Positions 44,419 to 56,068 are shown, numbered from the stretch's first letter. The stretch is DNA of 64,000 nt from Catonia carolina (GCA_035578175.1 JAQMRL010000004.1:75059901-75123900); one strand, 5' to 3'. Numbers and translations are program-made. Notes: a model not told the origin generated them from the sequence alone.

Positions 44419-45839
44419 GGCCTTCGGGCCAGCCCAGTCAGTCAGCTGGTAGAAAGTCGCTATTATTTGTCAAGTAACACCGGTTGGGCAAGCGACTTTG
44501 TATGGTGACCAGTTGACAGCCATCCATGAACAAACTCTACTGGGCGTCCCTGTTCAAACTCATTTCTAATCCACGTCAAAAAAAAATACAGCGAAAAGCA
44601 GCGATCGAATTGGGTAGTTGTCAACAAAGTACAGTTCCCGAAAAAAAATACAGCAAAAAGCAGCGATCAAATTTGATAGTTGTCAACAAAGTACAGTTCC
44701 CGAAAAAAAATACAGCAAAAAGCACCGATCAAATTGGGTAGTTGTCAACAAAGTACAGTTCCCGAAAAAAAATACAGCAAAAAGCACCGATCAAATTGGA
44801 TAGTTGTCAACAAAGTACAGTTCCCGAAAAACAATACCGCAAAAAGCACCGATCAAATTGGGTAGTTGTCAACAAAGTACAGTTCCCGAGAAAAAAATAC
44901 AGCAAAAAGCAGCGATCAAATTGGGTAGTTGTCAACAAAGTACAGTTCCCGAAAAACAATACAGCAAAAAGCAGCGATCAAATTGGATAGTTGTCAACAA
45001 AGTACAGTTCCCGAAAAACAATACAGCAAAAAGCACCGATCAAATTGGGTAGTTGTCAACAAAGTACAGTTCCCGAGAAAAAAATACAGCAAAAAGCAGC
45101 GATCAAATTGGATAGTTGTCAACAAAGTACAGTTCCCGAAAAAAATACAGCAAAAAGCAGCGATCAAATTGGATAGTTGTCAACAAAGTACAGTTCCCGA
45201 AAAAAATACAGCAAAAAGCAGCGATCAAATTGGATAGTTGTCAACAAAGTACAGTTCCCGAAAAAAAAATACAGTAAAAAGCACCGATCAAATTGGGTAG
45301 TTGTCAACAAAGTACAGTTCCCGAAAAAAAATACAGCAAAAAGCAGCGATCAAATTGGATAGTTGTCTACAAAGTACAGTTCCCGAAATAAAATACAGCA
45401 AAAAGCAGCGATCAAATTGGATAGTTGTCTACAAAGTACAGTTCCCGAAATAAAATACAGCAAAAAGCAGCGATGAAATTGGATAGTTGTCAACAAAGTA
45501 CAGTTCCCGAAAAACAATACAGCAAAAAACACCGATCAAATTGGGTAGTTGTCAACAAAGTACAGTTCCCGAGAAAAAATACAGCAAAAAGCAGCGATCA
45601 AATTGGGTAGTTGTCAACAAAGTACAGTTCCCGAAAAAAATACAGCAAAAAGCAGCGATCAAATTGGGTAGTTGTCAACAAAGTACAGTTCCCGAGAAAA
45701 AAATACAGCAAAAAGCAGCGATCAAATTGAGTAGTTGTCAACAAAGTACAGTTCCCGAAAAAAAATACAGCAAAAAGCAGCAATCAAATTGGGTAGTTGT
45801 CAACAAAGTACAATTCCCGAACAAAAGCTAAAAACAAAA
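44419..45839 (+). mobile_element. SatE element with expanded internal array
   Basis: Starts GGCCTTCGGGCCAGCCC and ends GCTAAAAACAAAA. Bordered by ACTTTTCCATATT (44406-44418) and ACTTTTCCGTATT (45840-45852), a 13-bp TSD with one mismatch. The first 160 bp match the single-monomer copies at 15.4 and 54.0 kb; the rest is the minisatellite. Confidence 0.85.
44580..45832 (+). repeat. 62-bp minisatellite, ~20 units
   Basis: Units of AGCAGCGATCAAATTGGGTA, GTTGTCAACAAAGTACAGTT, CCCG and an A run of variable length. Variant sites (GCAGCG/GCACCG, GGGTAG/GGATAG, CAACAA/CTACAA) recur in blocks, so multi-unit segments were copied. Open frames occur in several phases because 62 is not a multiple of 3. Confidence 0.95.
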
Positions 45840-45852
45840 ACTTTTCCGTATT

Positions 45853-46427
45853 AAACCCAAGAGCTTCAGTATTACTATCATCTAATCCAGTATAAAATTG
45901 AAATGATATGAATCAAGCAGTAATAGTAAAATAGTTTATTTAATACATTTAGTTACAGTTGTAAATAAAAAAGCGTTTGATAATTTAATTAACGATTAGC
46001 ATCAATTACAATTAATTATTTTATACTAAATCCAATTAAAAATTAATTAAATTATAAAAAAAACGGGAACTGTCAACTGAGAAAGAAGAATATTTTTCCG
46101 ATGGAATTAATAAACGAAGCATAAAATCAGGTGAGCAAAAGACTTTTGATTAGTTCAGATCAATTAAAACAGATGGCGGTGAGTTGAATAATCAAAATGG
46201 GAAAGAGGGGTGTTAAGAGAGAAAGATGGGAGGGGGTTTCGTGTCTAATTAATTGAGCGGCAACCTCATCAAACATTCATCACATAGTGATTAGCGCTTC
46301 ATCAAGCTTGCCACTTACCCTAGGGAAATCACCGCAAAATTTCCCTACCATAATACCACGTTTAAACTCTAATAAATAAAATATTCCAACGGGAAAACAA
46401 CCGCATTGACATCTACGCTATCTCTAC

Positions 46428-46466
<39 letters not shown>

Positions 46467-46533
46467 TACTACTAATACTATTATCATCCCGACATTTCTA
46501 CTAAAAGTTTAACATAACCTTATTTACCTAATT
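45853..46533. other. No gene; (ATT)n microsatellite
   Basis: ATT repeat at 46427-46466. Otherwise nothing assigned. Confidence 0.5.
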
Positions 46534-46544
46534 ACATACCGTTT

Positions 46545-46937
46545 CTGCCCATAACAGACAGGTGGAGTGTCAAATTTTTTACACTCAATCTGTTCGTTGC
46601 AGGGCTAAAATAAATAGTTCTGTTTCTTAACACATGTACAGCCAATTAAATGATTGAATCATTTAAGAACAGAAGAGGTAGAAGTGTAAAAGACACTAAT
46701 CAGAATTATCTCCTCTGAAAGTAATGAATTTCATTATATAGCCAGACCCTGTGGTGAATGAAGTGAAGGTGTCATTTGCAGAGTGGAAAATATGTGCTTT
46801 TCAGAGGGCCCGGCATGCTGATAAGCGTACTTTTCCACTCAGTGAGGAAGGCAATGGTAAACTACCTCACTCCTCGTTTTACTTAGTAAAACCTCTAAAG
46901 GTTCAAACCAGCCTTTCGGCTGATGACCTAAACAACA
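46545..46937 (+). mobile_element. C400 element with 11-bp TSD
   Basis: 393 bp, near family consensus, flanked by ACATACCGTTT at 46534-46544 and 46938-46948. Confidence 0.93.
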
Positions 46938-47095
46938 ACATACCGTTTAAATTAGATATCACAAGTAGATTATTGGAGAGATAAAAGTAACTCAATCGTT
47001 TAAACACTTCAAATTTAAGATTAAAAAAACGAAAACAAGGAGAAAGAAATAACAAACCAATTGAGACAAACCATAACAACAGTCAGGTAACTTAA

Positions 47096-48168
47096 GGTGA
47101 GACAGTACGATGGTTTTGACTGAAAATTTCGATTTTCGATTTTTTTTTTATGTTTTTCAGTACTTCAGACCTAGATGTACTAGAAAAACATTAAATTACG
47201 TAAAAAATTATTTTAATGAAAAAATTAAGTACTTAGCAGGTACACTCAGAAAAATTATCATGTTACTAAGAACGAATATATTACGTAATTTTATACTTCT
47301 CGTTTTAGTGTAGGTAATTGGAATTTCAGTTTTTTTAAATATTTGCATTACTGTTTTTAATATTCTCAAAACTGTTGGCTTTCTACCCAACTGTTGATGG
47401 GAAATTTACATGTTTGTGTACATTTTGTTTTTGATTTATGCCTTTTTGTTTTTTGTCTGTTCGTGGAAATTTAGATTTTTAACATTTAGGTACATTTTTT
47501 CGGAAACCATTAAACCTACCATGTAGAAACTTTTACCAGTTATTCTTCTTGTGCATAGACATAAACTGGTATTTTTATGACTTCCTCAGATACTCATAAA
47601 ATTAGTAATATGCAAAAACACGTAGAAAGAAATTTATAAAAATTCTATGTTATTCGTTATTTTGTTTTTAATTTTATGGTCCTAGAGATTAAATAACCCA
47701 CCGGGTTGGTCTAGAGGTAAAGTCGTCACCAAAATCTGCTGTTTAACAGCTGATTTTCGGAGACAAAGGTTCCTGGTTCAAATCCTAGTAAAGGTAGTTA
47801 CTTTCATACGGATTTGAATGCTAGACAGTGGTTACCGGTGTACTTTGATGGTTGGGGTTCAATTAACCATTTTTTCTCAGGAATGATCGGCCTGAGTCTG
47901 TACAAGACTACACCTCATTTACACGTCATACATATCATCCTCATCTCATTGGGTCATGGGGTTGCTTATTGTTCTGAATTGAACAGATTCCAACGTACAC
48001 AAATTACGAATAAAAAAAAAGATTAAATTGAAAAAATGCCAGTAGTTAGAGATACCCAACATCTATAAGTGTGTAAAGTTTCATTTTCTTATTTTTAACC
48101 AATCCTATGAAAAATGTACCTAAAAATTGCAAATTTAACATTGGCAGGACACAAAGTACAGTCTCCCC
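47096..48168. mobile_element. TTAA-flanked TIR element 2, with nested S1
   Basis: Ends GGTGAGACAGTACGATGG and (reverse complement) GGGGAGACTGTACTTTGTG, each next to TTAA (47092-47095 and 48169-48172). Without the S1 insert it is about 740 bp, close to element 1 at 13 kb, whose ends also begin GGGGAG. The interior is non-coding. Confidence 0.7.
47695..48019 (+). mobile_element. S1 SINE nested in TTAA element 2, 9-bp TSD
   Basis: Full-length plus-strand copy with AGATTAAAT at 47686-47694 and 48020-48028. Confidence 0.92.
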
Positions 48169-48186
48169 TTAAACCAATACTAATGG

Positions 48187-48367
48187 GAAAAATCTGGTGT
48201 GAAACACTAACACGACTTTCTCTTGCCAATGTAAATAATGCCCAATATAACCTATGTTTAATAATTGGTAAACAATGTAATATGGAAAATATACCCTAAA
48301 TTTAATCATGAGTGAATGACGCAAAATGAAAATTAATCTCTTTTCGAAATAAAAATACGGAAATCTC
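48187..48367 (-). mobile_element. H element 3' end fragment
   Basis: Hairpin terminus and the first ~180 bp only. It shares GTAAACAATGTAAT with the variants at 9.4-10.0 kb. Confidence 0.75.
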
Positions 48368-48394
48368 TACAAATATTATTATTATTACTACTAT

Positions 48395-48536
48395 ACTATT
48401 GTAGACCGATTCATGAAAGAAATTAACTGTATTTAAACAGCAATATCTTTTGAACCGTTGTATGTAAAAACAATTACGATACATCAAATTAAAGTTTGTT
48501 TTATTGTTGGTTACAGAATTACATTAACATTTTCAG
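48395..48536 (+). repeat. Long terminal inverted repeat, left arm
   Basis: About 140 bp, from ACTATTGTAGACCG through ACTGTATTTAAACAGCAATA and TTTTATTGTTGGTTACAG. Its reverse complement is at 50284-50409. A LINE interrupts its inner edge. Confidence 0.78.
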
Positions 48537-49188
48537 TATTGAGCCACATACCACCCCCAAACCTGCGCCGCAAGAATGCCCTCATTAGAGAGTATGATAA
48601 GATTGTCGACAATCAAGACCTGAGAATTCATGAGGATATTGAAAACGCAAATAAAACTCGTCTGCGATCAAGAAAGCCACCTACAAAAACTGCAATTACT
48701 GCCAAAGAGGAAGCATTTAACATACCCAGTGCATGGCAGCAAGAATGGGCATCAAAGCAGCAAGAACAAATCCCATGGTTTTCACAAAAACCGCCAGGTT
48801 TTGGACTACCTCGTAGAAAATGGTCAGCTCTAAATAGAATAAGAACAAAACACGGTAGGTGTGCTGATTTATTGTTTAAATGGGGCAAAATACCATCGCC
48901 TTTATGTGAGTGTGGTCAAAGACAAACTATTGATCACATAGTGAAAGAGTGCAGAATAACTGCCTTTAGAGGGACAAGAGCGGATTTCCTGATGGCAACT
49001 CCAGAATCAATAGCCTACTTGGACAGACTGGATGTCTGTATATAGACTTAAGCATGTTTTTAGAATTACGTACTGTATGTACATATTTAGACAGATAGAT
49101 TAGACAGAGGGTCATATTTGATCCCAATATATAACAATTATGATGCTGATTTTTTAAATGTCTTGAAAAGCCATACGCTAAATAAATA
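48537..49188 (+). pseudogene. 5'-truncated LINE with 14-bp TSD
   Basis: 652 bp flanked by ATTAACATTTTCAG at 48523-48536 and 49189-49202, with a TAAATAAATA tail. Its frame encodes the C-terminal tail of a non-LTR reverse transcriptase: SHIPPPNLRRKNALIREYDK, RLRSRKPPTKTA, GFGLPRRKWSALNRIRTKHG, RCADLLFKWG, then a zinc-binding-like CECG..TIDHIVKEC and SIAYLDRLDVCI with a stop at 49043-49045. The fragment is open over about 170 codons, so it is young. RT and endonuclease domains are missing through 5' truncation. Confidence 0.88.
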
Positions 49189-49333
49189 ATTAACATTTTC
49201 AGAAATTAATAGTGTATAACGAAATAATACGCATAAAAAGTACGCTTGTTTTTAACCACTTTTCCAGTATACCCAACTTCAAAGTAATATTACTTTGTTC
49301 AAGTGTACTTTAAAATGTATAGGGCTACAAAGA

Positions 49334-50283
49334 AAAAAATCTGGTGTGAAACACTCACACAACTTTCTCTTGCCAGTGCAAATAATTAACAATAAACCTG
49401 ACATTAGTAATAAAACATAAGAAATAAACAAAAAACTAACCTCAATAAACATAACCTAATTTTAATCATGAGTGAAAGACGCAAAATGAAAATCAACCTC
49501 AGTTTGGCTTAGAAATACGGAAAATCACTCTTTCTCTCTAAACTAGGCTCTGTAGAGTAAAATGCTTTGAATAAAAGTTGTAGATCTTTTAATTTTCTAT
49601 AAATTTAATTATATACACTTTTGTCGTAAAATGAGCCTAAGGCCGAAATGTTAAAAAAATCGATTTTTCTCACGTTTTCGTGAGAAAAAAAACAGAAAAT
49701 CGCAAATTACCGCTAAACTAAGCGTTATACAAAAAAATGTTTGAAATAAAAGTTGTAGGTTTTTAAATTCTCTACAACTTTTATTATATAAGTTTTTGCG
49801 CTAAAATTTATATTAAAGCCGTAATCTTAAAAAAACCAACGTTTTTACGTGAAAACAGCCTCACCGAGAATTTCAGCAAACATGGCGCCTACCCTATCTT
49901 GTAGAGAATAAAAAATTGAGAAAAATAGGCGATTTTAAAAAAAATCGTAGGACCAGTTTTTGAGAAAATCGCAAAAAACTGAAAAATTATACGAATAAAC
50001 TACTACTTCCGGTTGACCGATTTTGATGAAAATGTTCGTGTCGCGTCCGGTAGTGGTATGTAACTTAAGTTTCAAGTTTCAAGTTCGTACAACGTTCCGT
50101 TCTTGAGATATTCTGTTCACACACAGACACACACACACACACAGACCAATCGCTAAAAACATGTTTTTTGGGTTCAGAGGGTCTGAAAACGTATAGATCC
50201 TGTGAAAACTCGATTTCGAAAAATCGACATGAAAACAATACTTTCCTTCCTATATATTCATATAGGCAAGAGAAAGTAAAAAA
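49334..50283 (-). mobile_element. H element copy N
   Basis: Complete minus-strand copy, very close to copy C at 13.9 kb. It sits in a T/A run at the inner edge of the right long inverted repeat. Confidence 0.85.
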
Positions 50284-50409
50284 ATGTTAACGTAAACCAA
50301 CAATAAAACAAGCTTAATTTTGATGTATCGTAATTGTTTTTACATACAACGGTTCAAAAGATATTGCTGTTTAAATACAGCTGTTTTCTTTCGTGAACGG
50401 ACTACAGTA
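50284..50409 (-). repeat. Long terminal inverted repeat, right arm
   Basis: Reverse complement of 48395-48536 (GATACATCAA.., CAATATCTTTTGAACCGTTG, TGTAGTCCGTTCACGAAAG), ending next to TA. Removing the LINE and H copy N leaves a ~400-bp element with 130-140 bp arms. Confidence 0.78.
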
Positions 50410-50439
50410 CATTTTTACCAAAAATTTAACATAACCTTA

Positions 50440-51123
50440 TGTTACCGTCATCCTTTTTGATTAAGTACTGTGCTGCCAGCTACAAAGCTTCCGACGAAGC
50501 GACAGAGGGAGCCGCCAATAGTTCCGAAAGGGGCGGTAGGCCTGTGGCGGCGTACCGATAGAGACCTTTGTCACCAAGGCCGAGCCAGTAACCGCCCCTA
50601 CCACAGCGCTCTCAGCGGCTATATAAAGAGCGCTGCACTGAGTCAAGAGATTCAATTCCGATCCAGACAGCAGACAAGACGCCCACCATCGGCACAAGGC
50701 TACCGGACTCCAACGAAGGCGCATCGACGACCCCGCAAGAGATAAGATGATGCTTCCGCTCGCAACAGCGTAAGCCGTCGACCGGACCGTCATCGCCCGC
50801 TGCCGCGAGCGATATCCACAGCGGTCCCACGACCGAGCCTTACGCCCACCCGATCCGGCAAAGCAGCCATCGAAGCACTACTGCGAGAGAAGAAGATGAC
50901 GTCTCCGCTGGACGACGACACGCCGTGCGCCCAGCTTCCGACCGACGTTTGTCCAAGACGACGACCGCTTTAAACGGCCCTTTTCAGGGCCACCAACAAA
51001 ATTTAAAGGTTTTAACTCACCGCTTAATGTCGCCATCCGGTGACACTTATTTACTTAAAAATTTAATAAATTTAATTAAGTTGTCTTTAATGGTCCTAAA
51101 TATTAAATAATACATAACAACCA
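50440..51123 (+). mobile_element. Solo LTR with 5-bp TSD
   Basis: 684 bp starting TGTTACCGTC and ending ACAACCA, flanked by CCTTA at 50435-50439 and 51124-51128. GC-rich U3, TATA box at 50620, AATAAA at 51065. No internal retroviral-type coding follows, so it is a solo LTR from LTR-LTR recombination. The family (gypsy or BEL) cannot be told from the LTR alone. Confidence 0.78.
50620..50628 (+). promoter_or_regulatory. TATA box of the solo LTR
   Basis: TATATAAAG, with GCGCTGCACTGAGTCA about 15-25 bp downstream as a possible initiator region. Inferred pol II promoter of the LTR. Confidence 0.55.
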
Positions 51124-51128
51124 CCTTA

Positions 51129-51853
51129 GTGTTTTGGTGATCAAAGAGGTAGCCTCCAGGTTAATTAATTTTAAAGAAAAATTAAGTAAGAAATCTTGCA
51201 TGATATCATCACCAAAACTCCTTCAGGAGATCAGCACTGAGAAGAGAGAGCAGAGATACAGAGAAAGAGCTAAAGAAGAAGAGAGGGACTATAAAAAATC
51301 GAGAGAAAGTAAAAAAGCAATAAAATAAACTAATACATAACAAAAACGGAGAATAATTTATAAAAATATAAATAACAAAGAAGCTGTTCAATTACGTAAG
51401 ATACTAAAACAAAATTAAAATAAATAAAAAAAATTAAACACAAACTTACAATATATAATAATAATTTTCATAAGTATAAGAGGTTCCTTTGAAACCTATA
51501 AACTAACATTAAAATATAATAAAAATAAAAGAAATAACATCCAACATAAATTGTATTCTTAGAAAACATAACAATATATTTTTATATAGCAGTTTTTTAT
51601 TATTAAAACTATTCCGTACGTATATATTTTTATGTTTATTGCACTTTAAAAAGATCTACTGGAGCTCCTAGTCAGCAATAAACCTGTCTTCGTAGTAAAA
51701 ACTAAGTCATAATGTATTAGATCTTATATTGAGGAAAATATTGTATCTGAAAGAAATGATTTTATAACCTTTTATATATTTTCTTTATAATGTGATACAT
51801 TATATCAAACTAGTTTTTATTTTCCAGCGCATAGCGCCAGCTGAATTGCTATC
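51129..51853. other. No gene; purine-rich tract
   Basis: A purine-rich run at 51229-51330 (GAGAAGAGAGAGCAGAG..) gives a charged open frame without ATG or recognisable domain. Otherwise AT-rich. Confidence 0.45.
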
Positions 51854-51865
51854 ATCACAAATATT

Positions 51866-52420
51866 TTTTTTTGTAATCCCTAATTTGTGTACGTTGCAAT
51901 CTGGTCAATTCAGAACAATAAGCAACCCCATGATCCAATGAAATGAGGTTTGATAGTTTGACACTTTGTGGACTTAGAGGTTGTTTAAGTACCAAAATGT
52001 CAAACTATCCAAAGCATAAGGCATATTATATGTAGGAAGCATTAAAAACATGAGTTTAGTATGAAAATTGCACCATTTTAATGAATACAAACTAACTTTT
52101 CCTAATTTGTATTCGTTGCAATCTGTTCAATTTAGAACAATAAGCAACCCGATGACCGAATGAGATGAGGATGATGTGTATGACGTGTAAATAAGGTATA
52201 GTCTTGTACAGACTCAGGTCGACCATTCCTGAGAGAGTATGGTTAATTGAACCCCAACGATCAAAGTACACCGGTAACCACTGTCTAGCATTCAAATCCG
52301 TATAAAAGTAACTACCTTTAGGCCTACTAGGATTTGAACCAGGAACCTTCGTCTCGGAAAAATCAGCTGTTAAACAGCTGATTTTGGCGATGACTTTACC
52401 TCTAAACCAACCCGGTGACT
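51866..52420 (-). mobile_element. Composite S1-filler-S1 insertion
   Basis: Flanked by ATCACAAATATT at 51854-51865 and 52421-52432. In SINE orientation it is a full S1 head and body (52420 to about 52100), about 150 bp of unrelated filler, then a second S1 3' end with the A tail (51950-51866). One TSD pair encloses everything. Confidence 0.82.
51953..52010. repeat. 58-bp hairpin inside the filler
   Basis: GATAGTTTGACACTTT at one end and AAAATGTCAAACTATC at the other, a near-perfect inverted pair. Could be a minimal MITE or RNA hairpin. Confidence 0.65.
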
Positions 52421-52479
52421 ATCACAAATATTGTGTTAAATTTTGTTTGTTTGTAACAGTGTATTTATTTTGCAAAATC

Positions 52480-52934
52480 AGTACCTCGATAATCGAAAAA
52501 AATAGATTTTTCTAATTTTGGCGCCATTGCCTTCTGTATCTTTTTCTGTGTAATTACATACAAAAATTGTAACTGTACCTACGATAGAAATTACGGAAGC
52601 TATACAGATTTTTGTAAAGTAATGTTTTGACCAGAATTTCGTTTAATTGAGTTAATCTGTGGAAACAATTAAGAGTTGCGATATTCAAAGAACACAGAAA
52701 GCTGAGAAGGCAATGGAAAATGTTTTAAAAAAGGCAAGACAAGAGAAAAAATGAGGAAATTATTTGAGGAAAAAGAAATATCTGGTGAGGATCAATATTA
52801 CGGTGCAGGCTGATTTTAGGGTAAGTAAAACTTTACAGCTCATTTCCCGCAAATTCACTTTTTTCCATAAAGGTACAGTTTCTCAAAAATTATTTTTGAC
52901 TTTGAAGGTTGAAATTTTTTGTGCATGTTTTCTT
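52480..52934 (+). mobile_element. TTAA element 1 family, partial
   Basis: Matches 13003-13430 closely (CCTCGATAATCGAAAAAAAT, GGAAACAATTAAGAGTTGCG, GAGGATCAATATTACGGTGC) but lacks the right half and both GGGGAG ends. Confidence 0.82.
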
Positions 52935-53187
52935 AACTTTTTTTAATTTTTTAAAATTCCGACATTATTATGCATTTTAGGGCAAAGCGTATTTAATAAA
53001 AATTATAAAAAATTAAAAACCTACAACTTTTACTTACAGCGGTTTTTTTCTACAACGCTTACTTTAGCGTCAATTAGTGATTTTCCGAATGTTTTTCATA
53101 CACACACTCACGATGAAAATTAGATTATGTTTTTAATTATTTTCATTGACAAGACAAAGTCGTGTGAGTATTTTACACCAATTTTTA
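52935..53187 (+). mobile_element. H element 3' fragment, old
   Basis: Diverged 3' quarter of H ending GACAAGACAAAGTCGTGTGA, GTATTTTACACC. Fused directly to the broken TTAA element. Confidence 0.65.
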
Positions 53188-53983
53188 AGAATTTGATTTA
53201 GGTTCTTATTTTTTCGCACTTCTCCCCTTCCACTGGTAATTCATACAAATATTAATAATATTCCTTTTTCCAGTACTAATTGGTTTTATTTGTACCGTCG
53301 TGAATTTAGCTTTCAACATGTAAGGTCGTGTGATAAGTTCAACGATTTAAGTTTAGTTAACCGTAATCGTACACAACGGGGGTTACTAACTAGTACCGTA
53401 CTTAAAAATTTATTTATTTATTATACGTAAATAAAAATTCACGACAATTTTGTTTCATTCAATTGACTTCATTTAATAAATACATAAATAAATAAATAAA
53501 TTGTGAAAAATATTTCAAAATATTCAAAGGAGTATTACAGTGAATGAACTAAAGGCACGCGATAAAGTGATAAAATGTGAACTAATATTTTAACATATTT
53601 ATATTCATAAGTAGGGACGTAAAATTAATAATACTTCGAGTATAATGTAAACGACCACCGTGTATACAATGAAAATGTATGTGTAATGTACAACCAGCAC
53701 TAACACTTGCACACACTAACAAAACTGTATTCATTAAAATATTAGAGAAAATTAAATTCTTTCTGTTTTGAATAATTTATTACATTTACATAATATTAAA
53801 TTTCAGTTTTATCATTCATATACATAAGAAAAGTAATAATTTAAATTCCTCTTCAAATTAAATTATTTTTCACACTGACTTTGAAATGATCTAACGTTTT
53901 TTCTGTGAATAGAAAATTTATTAACATTTCAGCTTTTGAAAATAGATTGTCTCTAGTTCAGATCATCGTTTAAAAATACCCAA
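53188..53983. other. AT-rich stretch, nothing recognised
   Basis: A TAAATAAATAAATAAATAAA run at about 53480-53500. No gene supported. Confidence 0.5.
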
Positions 53984-54165
53984 TCAGTCACGTGGTAGAA
54001 AGTCGCTATTATTTTTTAAGTAACACCGGCAATTTTGTATGGTGACCAGTTGACAGCCATTCGTGAACAAACTAGTGGTCCCTGTTTAAACATATGCCAA
54101 ATTCACGTCGAAAATACAGCTAAAAACAGCAATTAAATTGGATAGTTGTCAATAATGTAAAGTTC
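53984..54165 (+). mobile_element. SatE element, single-monomer diverged copy
   Basis: GTCACGTGGTAGAAAGTCGC, GGTGACCAGTTGACAGCCAT and one 62-bp unit (ACAGCTAAAAACAGCAATTA..AAGTTCCCG). No array. Confidence 0.8.
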
Positions 54166-54199
54166 CCGATGAAAAATAAAAATAAAAATTCTTTAAAGA

Positions 54200-54528
54200 A
54201 CCCACTAGGTTAATCGGTCTAGTGGTAAAGTCGTCGCTACGAGTCAGCTGTTTAACAGCTGATTTCCGGAGACGAAGGTTCCTGGTTCAAATCCTAGTAA
54301 AGGTAGTTACTTTTATACAGATTTGAATACTAGACAATGGTTGCCGTTGTACTTTGATGGTTGGGATTCAATTAACCATACTCTCTCAGGAATGATCGGC
54401 CTGTGTCTATACAAGACTACACCTCATTTACACATCATTAACATCATCCTAATTTTATCAGGTCATGGGGTTACTTATTGTCCTTGAATTGAACAGATTG
54501 CCAAGTAAACACATCAGGATAAAAAAAT
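54200..54528 (+). mobile_element. S1 SINE
   Basis: Full-length, moderately diverged plus-strand copy with A box GGTCTAGTGGTAAAG and B box GGTTCAAATCC, immediately after SatE. Confidence 0.85.
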
Positions 54529-54552
54529 CCTAAAAGAACTTATTAAACAAAA

Positions 54553-54655
54553 TTAAGATGGCTGCCACCGTAGCGTAGTGGTATTGCGCTAGCCTAAAAC
54601 GCGGAGTCCCGGGTTCGATTCCCCGGCTAGAGTCTGAAAATTATTCAAATTAAAA
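54553..54655 (+). mobile_element. S3 tRNA-derived SINE head
   Basis: ACCGTAGCGTAGTGGTATTG and CCCGGGTTCGATTCCCCGG give A and B boxes. The acceptor stem does not close and no tail is seen, so it is a SINE fragment rather than a tRNA gene. Confidence 0.6.
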
Positions 54656-56068
54656 CCCACCGTCGCACCATACCCAGACCACAAATAGTTCCATATGTTC
54701 GTATGTTTCCAAAACATAAAGTATCACAATGCAACTGTAGATCTTTACAAATCTACTTTATACAGGATGATTAAAACCTTTTAATTATCAAGCAAATTCT
54801 TCATTATAAGAAAGGCCACCTACTATAACTATTTCAACGTTCTTATTTCAAAAGCTGGTTTCGGGGATCTGATCTAATCCAACTTTCTAAATAGGCTACT
54901 TTAATTTCTAAAACTTCTTAACAAGTCGATCTCCGATTTAGAAAGCATAATGTGTCAAAAACCTTACTTTACTCGATCTTAAATCGATCCGTAAAAAAAC
55001 CAAAAACCTAAAAACTATTTCCAATTAAGGTTTTAAAGTACAACAAACCTCTTGTAAACAGATTCATCGGGTGTAAATATTGTTAGAAATAAAGGGACTA
55101 TTAACAAAAATAATAGTTCTATTAAGAACGGTCCTGATAATCACAGACCAATAAACTATCTTCAATTCCAGGCGCAAACTATGCAGATTGCATAGCATCG
55201 ATGTTCTACACTGCCTAATATTTTTATTCCTACAACAGAAAAACTACTGTTTAATTTTTACTATCTACTGGAATTCACGCGTTCTTTTACTACATTAAAA
55301 ATAAATTGGTATAATTTTCACACTATAACTAAATTTTTAAAGATATCACTTTAACAATTTCAGCTCTTAAGTGATGTACAGAAAAAGTATTTTAGTAAAT
55401 TAAATAGTGAATGCACCTTTTGAAACAGTTTCTCGGAATATTTTCTCGAACCTGGTTCAATTTTTTGTCCCTTGAAATACGGTAGAAAGGTTTTTACTGT
55501 GCTTTTATGCCTATTACTAATTCTTTATTTTGTTTTATTTCATTCGTTAATCTTTTATTATTCTTTAGAATGTTTTAGCCAAGCGTAGAAGGTTTAAGTA
55601 GGGTATATTGGCCCTTTTTTTTATTTGAAGGTCTTCGACTCCCTGGAAAGGAGTACAATCGTCTATATATAAAACAGAAGCAGTCCAGTACTAACTCGAA
55701 TAAAAATGATACAAACGCGTTTATAGTGCTAGTTTTTACAATCATTTAAGTAGGTACTTAACGTTTTATGAATGAGCAGTTCTTCGTATTCAGTAGTCAA
55801 GGTACAATAGTTGGTTTGGTGGGTAATATTGACTAATTATTAATTGTAAATAGTTATACTTTATTCAGTTAAGTTTAGAAAGTCTTAAGGTGAGAAACAT
55901 TCGTTAATCTACTAGCACCTTAACATTTTATAAGTTGAAAGGAAGTTTGTTTGTCACTTTCTAATAGATAGAACCCGAAAGAACTTTGATTAAACGTTAA
56001 AATATTTCTAATTATGTTTATGTTATATTTTTAATTATGGTGGCTATTTATTTATTTCTACTCCTAAA
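54656..56068. other. No gene or repeat recognised
   Basis: About 1.4 kb with no assignable feature; the largest repeat-free block in the right half and a candidate unique sequence. Confidence 0.5.

Noticed and set aside
44526..45831. Long Lys/Gln/Ser-rich open frames across the 62-bp array
   Set aside because: They occur in several phases because the unit is not a multiple of 3 and has few stops. The array is non-coding.
44580..45832. Regularly repeated array resembling a CRISPR
   Set aside because: Units are contiguous and entirely repeated, with no unique spacers, in a eukaryotic repeat context with no cas genes.
50470..50793. Open frames on both strands in the GC-rich block
   Set aside because: They lie inside the solo LTR; high GC makes long frames by chance.
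54553..54635. tRNA gene
   Set aside because: Same SINE-type head; no closing acceptor stem.
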